Source of the DNA: Natranaerovirga hydrolytica
GTDB taxonomy: Bacteria; Bacillota; Clostridia; Lachnospirales; DSM-24629
Direction of reading: 5' to 3'
Assembly (NCBI RefSeq): GCF_004339095.1
Contig: NZ_SMGQ01000019.1
Coordinates: forward strand, 16,470 to 80,469
Length of the DNA stretch: 64,000 nt
The position numbers were made by a program, and so were the translations under genes. Shown one piece after another: positions 10,499-19,548 of the stretch. The notes beneath the pieces were generated by a model. That model was not told the origin of the DNA and searched no databases. It saw only the letters and a program-made list of their open reading frames with translations. Within the stretch, counting starts at the first letter, position 1. Every line of letters starts with the position of its first letter.

Positions 10499-10576
10499 AA
10501 GCCCACCTCTTTTAAATCATTATTTTATAGTATTATCATACTTAATTTTCATACATTCTTCCATTACTTAAAGTCA

Positions 10577-10602
10577 CAAAAAAAAATGACTTAAGTCATT
10601 TT
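10577..10602 (-). terminator. Terminator between response regulator and exporter operon
   Basis: On the minus strand, AAATGACTTAAGTCATTT followed by a T run overlaps the response-regulator stop codon. It separates the kinase/regulator transcript from the exporter genes, leaving the exporter free to be induced on its own. Confidence 0.75.
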
Positions 10603-11251
10603 ATTTAGCCATGCCGTTTTTGTATGCAAAAATTGCAATTTGTGTTCTATCCCTTAAATCCAACTTTTCTAATATAATACTGACATTATTTTTTATCGTC
10701 CCTTCAGATAAAAATAACCGCTCTGCTATTTCTTTGTTACTTAATCCTTCTGCAATTAAAATAATAATGTTTACGTCTTTCTGGGTTAAGCCATAATCTA
10801 TATGTACCGATTCATTCTTTATAATACTTTTGCTTTCAATAATTTTATTAGCAACCTCTTGATGAACAACTACATTGCCTTTATGTGCTGCTAAGATACT
10901 ATCTACTATCAATGCATAGGCACTATCCTTTAGCATATAGCCTGAAGCACCATTTTTTAACCCTTCATAAATATATTCTGTATCATTAAATGTGGTTAAA
11001 ATGAGTATTTTTATATGTGGCATTTCACTTTTTATTTTTTTTGTGGCTTCCACACCATTTAGCACAGGCATCCTTATATCCATAAGAATAACATCTACAT
11101 CATTTTCTTTGCAGAAGTGATAGGCAACTTCACCATTTTCACATAACCCCACTACCTGTATGTTGTCATAGGTATTCAATATAATTTTTAGACCATCTCT
11201 AATGAGTTTTTCGTCATCTACTAATAATACTTTGGTATTCTCCATTAGCAT
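10601..11251 (-). CDS. NarL/LuxR-family response regulator (LnrK-like)
   Basis: A 216-residue response regulator. The receiver domain occupies residues 1-125, with acidic residues DD near the start, phospho-acceptor Asp in VILMDIRMP, and Thr/Lys switch residues (LTTF, LKDSA). The LuxR-type helix-turn-helix (GLSNKEIAERLFLSEGTIKNNVS) is at about residues 165-190. It overlaps the kinase gene by 38 bp. Its likely target is the promoter of the adjacent exporter genes; this is inferred from gene order. Confidence 0.9.
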   Translation of the reverse strand: MLMENTKVLLVDDEKLIRDGLKIILNTYDNIQVVGLCENGEVAYHFCKENDVDVILMDIRMPVLNGVEATKKIKSEMPHIKILILTTFNDTEYIYEGLKNGASGYMLKDSAYALIVDSILAAHKGNVVVHQEVANKIIESKSIIKNESVHIDYGLTQKDVNIIILIAEGLSNKEIAERLFLSEGTIKNNVSIILEKLDLRDRTQIAIFAYKNGMAK

Positions 11252-12416
11252 TGATTCCCCTTTTCTCGATTTTTATTTTCAAATAAAATCCTTTTCCTAA
11301 ACTTGAATGATAATCAACGTCACCACCAATTTCTCCTACTCTTTCTTCAATGCCCTTTAACCCTATTCCTAATTTTATCTCATTGGTTCCTTTTCCATCA
11401 TCTTTTAATATCATTATTAAGGATTCTTTTGTAAAATTCATTATAATATCCACTTTATTGGCTTGCCCATGTCTAATGGCATTGGATAAAAACTCTTGTA
11501 CCACTCTATATATTGTACCAAACTGTTCTGCCGTTAATGTCCATGTTTCTTTTGATACTTTTAATCTTACATTCACACCGGATAATTTTTGAAAGTTTTT
11601 TATCAGTTCTTCTAGTCCTAGTATGTTTTTATATTCATCATACTCTTTAGGCTTAAGTTCCCTTACTGCTCTACGTACTGCTTCTAAACTTTCTTTAGAG
11701 AAACTTCTTAACTGTTCTGCCATTTGTGTTATATTCCGATCTTGGTTTTCATTGGCTAATTTCTCTATGGCACCTAATTGAATGATAATTGTAGATAAGC
11801 TATGACCTACACTGTCGTGAATATCTCTTGATATTCTATTTCTTTCTTTTAATAAAGTGAGTTCCTCGATAGAATTAGCATATTCTTTCAAATCTTGATT
11901 GGCTTTTTTTAATTTATCTTCTGAAATTCTAAGTTGATTATAAATGCTTTGAGCTTTAACCTTTTCTTGTTGCTCTATTTGTATGTATTCATTAAGAAAG
12001 GTTATGATGGCTAATACGCCTATCATTATAAGCCAATCCTCTATTTGCATAGTTTGATTCATACCAATACCTAATAGCAAAATAGTTATATATATAAGCA
12101 CATGCATAAAATAGTTAAAAGGCTTACGAAGCAAATAACTGGTATCCATACCTATTGGCAAATAATAAAACAACATAATGCCACTGTATTGTTTGTAACC
12201 ATAATATAAAATAATAAGCTCTATGAAAAAAGAAATCATCATTAAAACTTTTTTTCTATACAAATAATTGAGTCGTACTTGTCCATTAATGATAAAAAAC
12301 AAAACAAATATAACCGTTGTGTAGCTTATCGTATGCTCTGGAACGCCTATAATACTTAAAACCATTAATGCTATGGCTATGTATCTAATGAATAAAAAGA
12401 GTTTTGTATCATTCAA
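11214..12416 (-). CDS. Sensor histidine kinase, HisKA_3 type (LnrJ-like)
   Basis: A 400-residue membrane kinase. Residues 1-145 contain about six hydrophobic segments and no obvious extracellular sensor domain, as in intramembrane-sensing kinases of the DesK/LnrJ/YvfT group. A coiled-coil stretch follows at about residues 145-190, then the phosphorylation motif RDIHDSVGHSLS and a HATPase_c domain (EFLSNAIRHGQA; GIGLKGIEERV). The layout suggests that membrane disturbance or a membrane-embedded compound is sensed and reported to the adjacent exporter. Confidence 0.88.
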   Translation of the reverse strand: MNDTKLFLFIRYIAIALMVLSIIGVPEHTISYTTVIFVLFFIINGQVRLNYLYRKKVLMMISFFIELIILYYGYKQYSGIMLFYYLPIGMDTSYLLRKPFNYFMHVLIYITILLLGIGMNQTMQIEDWLIMIGVLAIITFLNEYIQIEQQEKVKAQSIYNQLRISEDKLKKANQDLKEYANSIEELTLLKERNRISRDIHDSVGHSLSTIIIQLGAIEKLANENQDRNITQMAEQLRSFSKESLEAVRRAVRELKPKEYDEYKNILGLEELIKNFQKLSGVNVRLKVSKETWTLTAEQFGTIYRVVQEFLSNAIRHGQANKVDIIMNFTKESLIMILKDDGKGTNEIKLGIGLKGIEERVGEIGGDVDYHSSLGKGFYLKIKIEKRGINANGEYQSIISR

Positions 12417-12512
12417 TGCTTTTCCTCCTTTGCTTCTTTACTCTTTTTAGAGTAACCAACCTTTGTATTCTTGTCAATCCATACTCTGAAAATCAAGCTG
12501 GAATTAAGACAC

Positions 12513-12554
12513 AAAAAAGGGACAACCCCTTTTGATTGGAATTGTCCTTTTTGT
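12513..12554 (-). terminator. Terminator after the 2-oxoacid oxidoreductase operon
   Basis: On the minus strand, AACAAAAAGGACAAT pairs with a near-complementary arm that has a single G bulge, followed by T residues. It lies 13 bp past the stop of the alpha-beta subunit gene. Confidence 0.7.
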
Positions 12555-12566
12555 TATGTGTTAAAT

Positions 12567-14816
12567 TTATAGTACTGGACTATCGTTCATTGCTTTTAGT
12601 CTTTCCCATCTACGATCAATTTCTGTTTGAATTTGATCCATTATTTCTTTGTATTCTTCTTTTTTAGTTAAATGCTTTGTTCTACCCATCATTTTGAAGA
12701 ATTCTTCTACTGCAATTTTTTTATCTTTTCCTTCAGGATTATAGGTTATAGTTGTAATCCCTTGCTCCATTTCAAATAATGGATGATAACAAGAATCTAC
12801 CGCTGCTTCTATAACACTTCTTTCGTATCTTGGGTTATCTCCCCAGTTCAGTGGGCAAGCAGATATTGCTTTTAAAAATGCTAAACCATGTTCTTTAGCA
12901 TATTTTTGCGCTTTAGCTGCTTTACGAATAAAGTCTGCTGGTTGACTCTCTGCAACTGTAGCAACATATGGTATATGGGTTCCTGCAAATATCATTGGTG
13001 TGTCTTTATGAAGCTGTAACTTCCCTGCCTGAGCTGGTCCAACATGAGATGTTGACGTTTTTGCTCCTCTTGGTGTTGAATAAGATAACTGGTATCCTGT
13101 GTTCATATAGCCACCATTATCATATTCCATAATAATCATCTTGTGATTTCTAAGAGCTGCACCAATTGCTGGTCCCATACCAATATCAAGACCACCATCT
13201 CCACTAATCATAACAAATGTAAAGTCATCCCCTTCAGGAATTTCTCCACGTCTTTGTTTTTCATGGAACATTTCCACAAGCCCTGATAATGTAGCTGCAC
13301 CATTTTGGAACAAGTTATGCACATACGTTACTCTAAAAGACGTTTTTGGATACGCTGTTGTTACAACCATACCACAACCTGTATGGAATAATAACACAAC
13401 ATTACCTTCTAAACCTTTTAATAAATGATTCACATTAACTGGTATACCACAACCTGGACAAGCACCATGACCTGGAGCCCATCTTCTTGGCATTTTTGTT
13501 GCATCTTTTGGCAAACCACCTTTTACTTTGTAACGACCTGTTTCTTCATCTTTTTCTACTGTTGTCAGTCCAGGTGATGCTTCTTCTTTTGTTATTGGTT
13601 TAAAATATTGAGTTGGCTCATAGTTTGCTTCACCTTTATAATGTCCATAATAATCAAATCTTTTTTCTACTTTTTGTTTTTCTGCTACTTCAACAACTTC
13701 ATTAAGCATTTGCATTGCATCTTCTATATAAAAGTCTTTACCACTTAAACCGTATACTCTCGATACAACTTCAATGTCTGATTTATAATCTTGTAAAGTC
13801 GCTTTAATTTCTAATGTCATATTACCACCATCAGAACCGTAACTGTCTTGACGGTCAGCAACCATTATAGCTTTAACACCTTTACACATATCGTATAACT
13901 CTTCTTTTGGCCACGGTCTGAGTACATTAGACGTGAATACACCTACTTTTTTGCCTTCTTTTCTTAATTCATCTACTGCTTGTTTTGCTGTATCATAACT
14001 TGAACCAAGAGCAAAAATAGCAGCTTCTGCATCTTCCATTCTATGGCCTAACATGACATTGTATTCTCTTCCAGTAAGCTTTGTATATTCTGCAAATACT
14101 TCTGGTATAACGGTTCTAGATTCTTCCATTGCTAAGTGCAATTGGAATTTGTTATTGATTAAGTCTGGTTCATTCATATAAGATCCAAATGTTAATGGAT
14201 TTTCTGGATCTAATGTATGATATTCTGGTTTGTATTCTCCTAAAAAGTCTTTTACATCTTGATCTTGAGCAAATACTTCTGCTTTTCTCTTTTGATGACT
14301 TGTGAAGAAACCATCATATGCTACAATAACTGGTAATTTTACTTTTTCAGCTATTTTCAGTGCCACAATGTTCATATCATAAACTGCTTGAGGATCTTTT
14401 GCAAATAAAATAATCCATCCTGTGTTCAATGTATACATTATGTCACTATGATCACCTTTTATAGAAAGTGGTCCGGACACTGTACGACAGGCAACATTAA
14501 GTACCATTGGTAAGCGAGTCCCTGATTGTACGGGTAATTGTTCTAATGCATATAATAAACCATTAGCTGATGTTGCATTGAAAACACGTCCACCACCTGT
14601 TGTTGCCCCATAGCATATACCTGCTGCACCATGTTCTCCGTCACCTGCTATTAATTCTACATTATGTTCTCCTGCAGCTTTTAACTCGTCTAAGTGTTCT
14701 GCTACTTGCGTAGACGGTGTAATTGGATAATAGCCCATAATGTGGTAATTTATTTGTTTGGCAGCATAAGCCGCTAATTCATTTCCACTATCAAATACGA
14801 TCTTTTGTTCTACCAT
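12567..14816 (-). CDS. 2-oxoacid (probably pyruvate):ferredoxin oxidoreductase, fused alpha-beta subunit
   Basis: Oxidatively decarboxylates a 2-oxoacid to acyl-CoA and passes electrons to ferredoxin. The alpha part (residues 1 to about 400) has the signature YPITPSTQVAEHLDEL and the segment DGFFTSHQ typical of pyruvate-type PorA. The beta part (about 430-749) carries CPGCG, further cysteines for a 4Fe-4S cluster, and the thiamine-diphosphate motif GDGGLDIGMG with NGGYMNTGYQ. The ATG at 14816 is chosen because GGAGG sits 9 bases upstream; a GTG two codons earlier is too close. Alpha and beta are usually separate genes, or lie in one chain with gamma and delta. Confidence 0.88.
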   Translation of the reverse strand: MVEQKIVFDSGNELAAYAAKQINYHIMGYYPITPSTQVAEHLDELKAAGEHNVELIAGDGEHGAAGICYGATTGGGRVFNATSANGLLYALEQLPVQSGTRLPMVLNVACRTVSGPLSIKGDHSDIMYTLNTGWIILFAKDPQAVYDMNIVALKIAEKVKLPVIVAYDGFFTSHQKRKAEVFAQDQDVKDFLGEYKPEYHTLDPENPLTFGSYMNEPDLINNKFQLHLAMEESRTVIPEVFAEYTKLTGREYNVMLGHRMEDAEAAIFALGSSYDTAKQAVDELRKEGKKVGVFTSNVLRPWPKEELYDMCKGVKAIMVADRQDSYGSDGGNMTLEIKATLQDYKSDIEVVSRVYGLSGKDFYIEDAMQMLNEVVEVAEKQKVEKRFDYYGHYKGEANYEPTQYFKPITKEEASPGLTTVEKDEETGRYKVKGGLPKDATKMPRRWAPGHGACPGCGIPVNVNHLLKGLEGNVVLLFHTGCGMVVTTAYPKTSFRVTYVHNLFQNGAATLSGLVEMFHEKQRRGEIPEGDDFTFVMISGDGGLDIGMGPAIGAALRNHKMIIMEYDNGGYMNTGYQLSYSTPRGAKTSTSHVGPAQAGKLQLHKDTPMIFAGTHIPYVATVAESQPADFIRKAAKAQKYAKEHGLAFLKAISACPLNWGDNPRYERSVIEAAVDSCYHPLFEMEQGITTITYNPEGKDKKIAVEEFFKMMGRTKHLTKKEEYKEIMDQIQTEIDRRWERLKAMNDSPVL

Positions 14817-14840
14817 AAACACGAGCCTCCTCTTCGTTTT

Positions 14841-15911
14841 TTATATATCTAAACTTTCTTCACTTTCTGTTGTTACAATTGAACTTGCTCCTGCATCTTC
14901 AAACTCCATTTTATCTACAATCAAATCTTGATTTCTAACATGTGTACTCCAAATATCTTCGTCTCTTTCTAAGCCTTCTGTCAATGCCTTAACTGGACAA
15001 ATTTCTACACATCTTAAGCACCCTTTACAGTGATGGTAGTCTGGACCAATATTCACCATTGCTGGCTTACCTCTAAATTCTCCTGGAACAAATTGATAAA
15101 CCATATCTGGACATGTGGAATCACATAAACCACAGTTAATGCACTTGTCTTTATGGAATATAGGCACATATCCTTCTCTACTAGCTGTTAAATCATTATC
15201 TACTGTACTACCAGGTACTGGGTTAATACCACCTATTGGCGCGTTATCCCAACCCCATTCTCTTTTATCTTCTTTATAATCTTGGTATTCGTATTGACCA
15301 TCTGCTTTATACTCTTTTTCTTGAAATTCTGCGTAACCTCTTCTTACGCCTGCTAAGTTACCTTCTAATGCAGCTGGATATTTTTTTCCTATAGTATCTT
15401 TTACAACTTCTTCCATTTTTTCTAAAGAAATAAATCCTGAAGCTTTTGCGATTGCTCCTAACATAACCATATTGGTTCTTGTTTTTTCTTCAATAGAAAT
15501 TTTAAGAGCATCTATACAAATAAGCTTTCCTGCATACATTTTCAAGTTATCTCTTACTGTATCAGGATCTTTAGACGTGTTAACGATGACTACGCTGTCT
15601 TCTCCTACTCCAGCCATGACTGGAATTTTTCCAGATAATCTTTCATGGAATATTCCAAGGATATGTGGACGTTCTACTGGACTATTAATATTAATTTCTT
15701 GATCTGCTTTACAATATCTTACGTATGATTTTACTGGTGTTCCTCTTTTTTCTGAACCATAACTGGCAAAGTTAGAACTATTTAAACCCAGTTTTAATAC
15801 TCCTAATTCGCCTAAAATTTTACCACTTAAGTTAGCTCCTAATCCTCCAATACTTTCTAAGCGGATTTCATAAAAGCCATATTTGTTGGTTTTTGGTAAT
15901 TGAACGCTCAT
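14841..15911 (-). CDS. 2-oxoacid:ferredoxin oxidoreductase, fused gamma-delta subunit
   Basis: The gamma (CoA-binding) domain occupies residues 1 to about 195, beginning with the typical IRLESIGGLGANLSGK-like segment. A linker leads to a two-cluster ferredoxin (delta) domain with CINCGLCDSTCP and CKGCLRCVEICP at about residues 258-310. The ATG at 15911 follows an AAAGGAGG site. It lies 24 bp upstream of the alpha-beta gene and is certainly co-transcribed. Together the two genes provide all four functional parts of the enzyme. Confidence 0.88.
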   Translation of the reverse strand: MSVQLPKTNKYGFYEIRLESIGGLGANLSGKILGELGVLKLGLNSSNFASYGSEKRGTPVKSYVRYCKADQEININSPVERPHILGIFHERLSGKIPVMAGVGEDSVVIVNTSKDPDTVRDNLKMYAGKLICIDALKISIEEKTRTNMVMLGAIAKASGFISLEKMEEVVKDTIGKKYPAALEGNLAGVRRGYAEFQEKEYKADGQYEYQDYKEDKREWGWDNAPIGGINPVPGSTVDNDLTASREGYVPIFHKDKCINCGLCDSTCPDMVYQFVPGEFRGKPAMVNIGPDYHHCKGCLRCVEICPVKALTEGLERDEDIWSTHVRNQDLIVDKMEFEDAGASSIVTTESEESLDI

Positions 15912-16068
15912 CAAGCCATCCTCCTTTTGTATTGATTACATTATAGGAATTTTTTATATAATATGACAATTAATATTTGATATTGACATATTATTCCTAA
16001 TAATTATTATAACATAACAACCATTATTCTCACAACTTTTATATTACAAATATTAATCTATCCAATTC

Positions 16069-16830
16069 TTATTTTATTATTTCATTAATCACTTGATTTA
16101 TAATATTTTCTTTGTCATTAATGGCGGACTGTTTTTGCTTTTTCCCTTTTCCATTATCATACTGTATAGATTCAACATTTTCATGGAGATAGCTAATATT
16201 TTCTTTATTGTCATAGAGATTTTTTTCATTCTCAATATTCTTTTGTGCCATTTCTTCCATTTTATTATAATTTTCATAAATAACCTCTTTTTTTATCTGT
16301 TGATCTAATTTATTTTTTAATGTGTTTTCAAGATAATCCTTAACATTAGAATAAAAAATATGCTTTTTCATTTCTATTGCCAAAAAAGCTTTAGTACTTA
16401 ATAAAATGCTACCTATCATAAAACCCATTATTCCAGGCAAAAAAATCATGGTTATATTCAGTATATCTTGTTGCATATAATAGGTTATATTAAGAAATGT
16501 TCCTAAAAACCCAATAACAACACACATATATATTGCTTCTATACTGATGCTTTCTAATCTATAAATAGGTATTTTAAATATCCTTTTTTCATATAGCGAC
16601 TTGTCTATAAAAGCTTGTACTTCATTGGTATATAATTCTAGTTTGTAACAATTTTCATATTTTAATTTTATGTTTTTTAATAGGGAACTATTTGTCAAAC
16701 TCATATTTTTACTTTCTTTTAAAAGTTTTGTATAAACGGTATTTAAAACAGATAGTGTCATCAAACTTATGACCCCTAATAAGATTATAAAGACACTTAT
16801 AACGTGTCTTTCAATAAACCACTCTAACAT
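16069..16830 (-). CDS. Membrane protein of unknown function with C-terminal coiled coil
   Basis: Not recognised. The 253-residue protein has a hydrophobic helix at residues 10-30, a soluble segment, two closely spaced hydrophobic helices at about 98-120 and 128-150, and a charged, probably coiled-coil tail rich in Lys, Glu and Asn. The helix pair VIGFLGTFLNI ... GIMGFMIGSILLSTKAFLAI loosely resembles the central helices of MotA/TolQ/ExbB proteins, but this is weak and no MotB/ExbD partner gene is adjacent. It appears monocistronic, with 75 bp or more to each neighbour. Confidence 0.65.
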   Translation of the reverse strand: MLEWFIERHVISVFIILLGVISLMTLSVLNTVYTKLLKESKNMSLTNSSLLKNIKLKYENCYKLELYTNEVQAFIDKSLYEKRIFKIPIYRLESISIEAIYMCVVIGFLGTFLNITYYMQQDILNITMIFLPGIMGFMIGSILLSTKAFLAIEMKKHIFYSNVKDYLENTLKNKLDQQIKKEVIYENYNKMEEMAQKNIENEKNLYDNKENISYLHENVESIQYDNGKGKKQKQSAINDKENIINQVINEIIK

Positions 16831-16915
16831 TTACAAATCCCCTTTTCCATTTTTTTACATTTTTGTTTTTATTATACATTATTTATCTTTCTTTGAAAAG
16901 AGGATAGTTGTTATT

Positions 16916-17614
16916 TTACAATGCTTCTAACATATATTGAAGCATATTACAAGAATGATTGGCGGCTTTTATGACAAATTCGTTAAAATTAATTTCTGCA
17001 CTATCATCTGCCTTATCGGATATTGCACGAATAATAACAAAAGGAACGGCATTGAGGTAACATACTTGAGCAATGGCTGCACCTTCCATTTCTGTACAAT
17101 AACCATTAAAAATGTCTAACAACCTATCTTTTTTTTCTTTGCTGGATATAAATTGATCCCCACTGACAATACGCTCTACAAAAACTTTGTTTTCTTTATT
17201 GCTTTTTTCACTGGCTTTTTTCGCTAATTCTATTAACATTTCATCGGCTTTAAAAATGGATGTTTCCATCCTAGGAACTTCTCCTAATTTGTAGCCAAAG
17301 CCTGTTGCGTCCATATCATGTTGCATCGTATCTTTTGAAATAACCACATCACCAATATTAACTTTGGCATTTAAGCCTCCTGCTACACCTGTATTAATAA
17401 TACCTTCTACATTATATTGATCAATAAGTACTTGGGTACATACCGCTGCATTTACTTTTCCAATACCACTTCTAACCACAACTACTTTTTTATCTTTTAT
17501 GGTCCCTTCATAGAAAGTCATAGTAGCTATTTCTTCTGACCTCTCTAACAACATTGTTTCTTTTAACAAGCTTATTTCTTCCTCCATTGCACCTATTATA
17601 CCAATTGTCTTCAT
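16916..17614 (-). CDS. mtnN: 5'-methylthioadenosine/S-adenosylhomocysteine nucleosidase
   Basis: Cleaves adenine from methylthioadenosine and S-adenosylhomocysteine, feeding methionine salvage and the activated methyl cycle. The 232-residue length is standard. GIIGAMEEE lies at the start, GVAGGLN binds phosphate/ribose, EMEGAAIAQV contains the ribose-contacting Glu, and ISDKAD holds the catalytic Asp. No luxS is adjacent. Confidence 0.95.
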   Translation of the reverse strand: MKTIGIIGAMEEEISLLKETMLLERSEEIATMTFYEGTIKDKKVVVVRSGIGKVNAAVCTQVLIDQYNVEGIINTGVAGGLNAKVNIGDVVISKDTMQHDMDATGFGYKLGEVPRMETSIFKADEMLIELAKKASEKSNKENKVFVERIVSGDQFISSKEKKDRLLDIFNGYCTEMEGAAIAQVCYLNAVPFVIIRAISDKADDSAEINFNEFVIKAANHSCNMLQYMLEAL

Positions 17615-17708
17615 ACGTTCCTCCTGCTTACTTTAATTATATTTTAATTGTATTATATCATTTGCTTTTCTTGATTTCATTATTAAATCTATTGAATTTA
17701 TATATACT

Positions 17709-18203
17709 TTATAAGCATGCCTTTACAATTTCTTCTATTACTTTTTCAACACCTTTATTCTTCGCACTAATTTTTATATCACAATAGGTTTCATAAAGTG
17801 GTACTCTTTCTTCAAATAAAGACTTTAGAGTTTGGCCTTCTTTCATAGCCACACCTCTAGTTTTTATATTTTTTAATCGCTTCTGAAGACTTTTCAAGGG
17901 TAATTCTAAAAATACTACTGTCCCTAATGCTTTCATATTCTCCATAGCTTCTTGTCCGTATACAACACTTCCACCTGTTGCAATCACTGCTTGATGACAC
18001 TTTAATTGAGACACCACCTCATTTTCTGTTTTTAAAAATCCTTCTATGCCTTCTTTGTTTATAATTTTTTGTAATGTGGTCTTTTTTTCTTTTTGTATTA
18101 AAAGATCTGTATCAATAAATTCATAACCTAATGTTTTAGCTAATAGCACACCCACTGTACTTTTACCTACTCCTGGCATGCCTATTAATATAATATTTTT
18201 CAT
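17709..18203 (-). CDS. aroK: Shikimate kinase
   Basis: Phosphorylates shikimate in the chorismate pathway. The 164-residue P-loop protein has Walker A GMPGVGKST (residues 8-16), the shikimate-binding Asp in FIDTD and the GGSVV loop at about residues 77-81. It stands alone, without other aro genes. Its start region is divergent from dinB, so the two promoters share a short intergenic space. Confidence 0.92.
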   Translation of the reverse strand: MKNIILIGMPGVGKSTVGVLLAKTLGYEFIDTDLLIQKEKKTTLQKIINKEGIEGFLKTENEVVSQLKCHQAVIATGGSVVYGQEAMENMKALGTVVFLELPLKSLQKRLKNIKTRGVAMKEGQTLKSLFEERVPLYETYCDIKISAKNKGVEKVIEEIVKACL

Positions 18204-18234
18204 TATAACCTCCTCCTTTTACATAATTTGTCTC

Positions 18235-18263
18235 TTTACACAGAACACTTGTTCGTATATAAT
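18235..18263 (+). promoter_or_regulatory. SOS-regulated dinB promoter with LexA box
   Basis: -35 TTTACA (18235-18240), a 17-bp spacer and a perfect -10 TATAAT (18258-18263). Within the spacer lies GAACACTTGTTC (18243-18254), a perfect match to the Firmicutes LexA box core GAAC-N4-GTTC. Repressor bound there would block RNA polymerase. Confidence 0.85.
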
Positions 18264-18282
18264 AATCTTACGAGGTGATTCT

Positions 18283-19533
18283 ATGCATTCTAAAGTCATT
18301 TTTCATATTGATGTTAATTCTGCTTATTTAAGTTGGGAAGCTACTTCCCGCCTTCAAAACGGGCACTCCCTAGACCTTCGCACAATACCTTCTGCTATTG
18401 GTGGTGATGTAGATAAACGCCGTGGTATTATTTTAGCAAAGTCTATTCCTGCAAAAAAATATAATATTAAAACTGGTGAATCTTTAATGGAAGCCTTCAA
18501 AAAGTGTCCTGACTTAAAGGTTGTTCCACCTAATTATGATTTATATATGCAGTGCAGCAATGCAATGGTTCATATTTTAAAAGATTATTCTCCATTTATC
18601 CAACGTTATAGTGTGGATGAGTGTTTTTTAGATTATAGCAATATGGATGAACACTTTGGCTCTCCTGTGCAAGCTGCTACTACCATTCAAACTAGAATTT
18701 ATAACGCATTAGGCTTTACTGTTAATATCGGTATTTCTTCCAATAAATTACTGGCTAAAATGGCTTCTGATTTTCAAAAACCGAACTTAGTACACACACT
18801 CTTTCCAGAAGAAATCGAAAAAAAAATGTGGCCTTTGCCTATTGGGGATTTATTTATGGTTGGAAAATCTAGCGCAAAAAAACTTTTAAACTTAGGCATT
18901 TATACCATTGGTGATTTGGCAAAATCTAATCCTGATTTATTATACACACATTTAAAAAGTCACGGTCTTCTTATTTGGAATTATGCTAATGGCATGGACC
19001 ATTCTCTGGTTTCAAAAGAGAGTGATCCTGTTAAAGGCATTGGCAATTCCACGACCATACCCTTTGATGTAGAAGACGAAAAAACAGCAAAATTAATCCT
19101 TTTATCTTTATGCGAAAGTGTATGTATGCGACTAAGACAATCTAATCTCTCTAGTGAGTTGGTGCATATTAAAATTAAGACAAATAATTTTCATTCCTAT
19201 TCACACCAAAAGAAATTATTATATGGCTCTAATATAACCCATACCATTTACCAAGAGGTTTGTCTGCTTTTTGATGAAGTATGGGATAAAGAACCCATTC
19301 GTCAATTAGGCGTTCGAGTATCCAACCTTAACGCCTCAACAAAAGAACAATTAAATCTGTTTGATACCACCCATAAAGAAAAATTACAACGGTTAGATGA
19401 TTCTATTGATTCTATTCGAAAAAAATATGGTAATGAAGCAATCCTACGAGGATGTTTTATTAATGCACCTATTAAACCGTTTGTCGGCGGAATGCCTACT
19501 AAAGATTATCCCATTATGTCTAGTCTATTATAA
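18283..19533 (+). CDS. dinB: Y-family DNA polymerase (DinB/UmuC-like)
   Basis: A translesion polymerase of 416 residues. The N-terminal motif HIDVNSAYLSWEA supplies the first metal-binding Asp, and YSVDECFLDYS supplies the catalytic Asp-Glu pair. A helix-hairpin-helix part (MVGKSSAKKLLNLGI) and a little-finger domain follow. The ATG at 18283 is chosen over an upstream in-frame extension because GAGGTG precedes it and the LexA-box promoter lies between. The HIDVNSAY form is the clostridial variant rather than the classical HIDMDAFY. A small gene follows 15 bp downstream. Confidence 0.9.
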   Translation: MHSKVIFHIDVNSAYLSWEATSRLQNGHSLDLRTIPSAIGGDVDKRRGIILAKSIPAKKYNIKTGESLMEAFKKCPDLKVVPPNYDLYMQCSNAMVHILKDYSPFIQRYSVDECFLDYSNMDEHFGSPVQAATTIQTRIYNALGFTVNIGISSNKLLAKMASDFQKPNLVHTLFPEEIEKKMWPLPIGDLFMVGKSSAKKLLNLGIYTIGDLAKSNPDLLYTHLKSHGLLIWNYANGMDHSLVSKESDPVKGIGNSTTIPFDVEDEKTAKLILLSLCESVCMRLRQSNLSSELVHIKIKTNNFHSYSHQKKLLYGSNITHTIYQEVCLLFDEVWDKEPIRQLGVRVSNLNASTKEQLNLFDTTHKEKLQRLDDSIDSIRKKYGNEAILRGCFINAPIKPFVGGMPTKDYPIMSSLL

Positions 19534-19548
19534 GGAAGGATGATATCT

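Noticed and set aside
18178..18282. Longer N terminus for the Y-family polymerase
   Set aside because: It would cover the LexA box and promoter and encode a hydrophobic leader foreign to the family.
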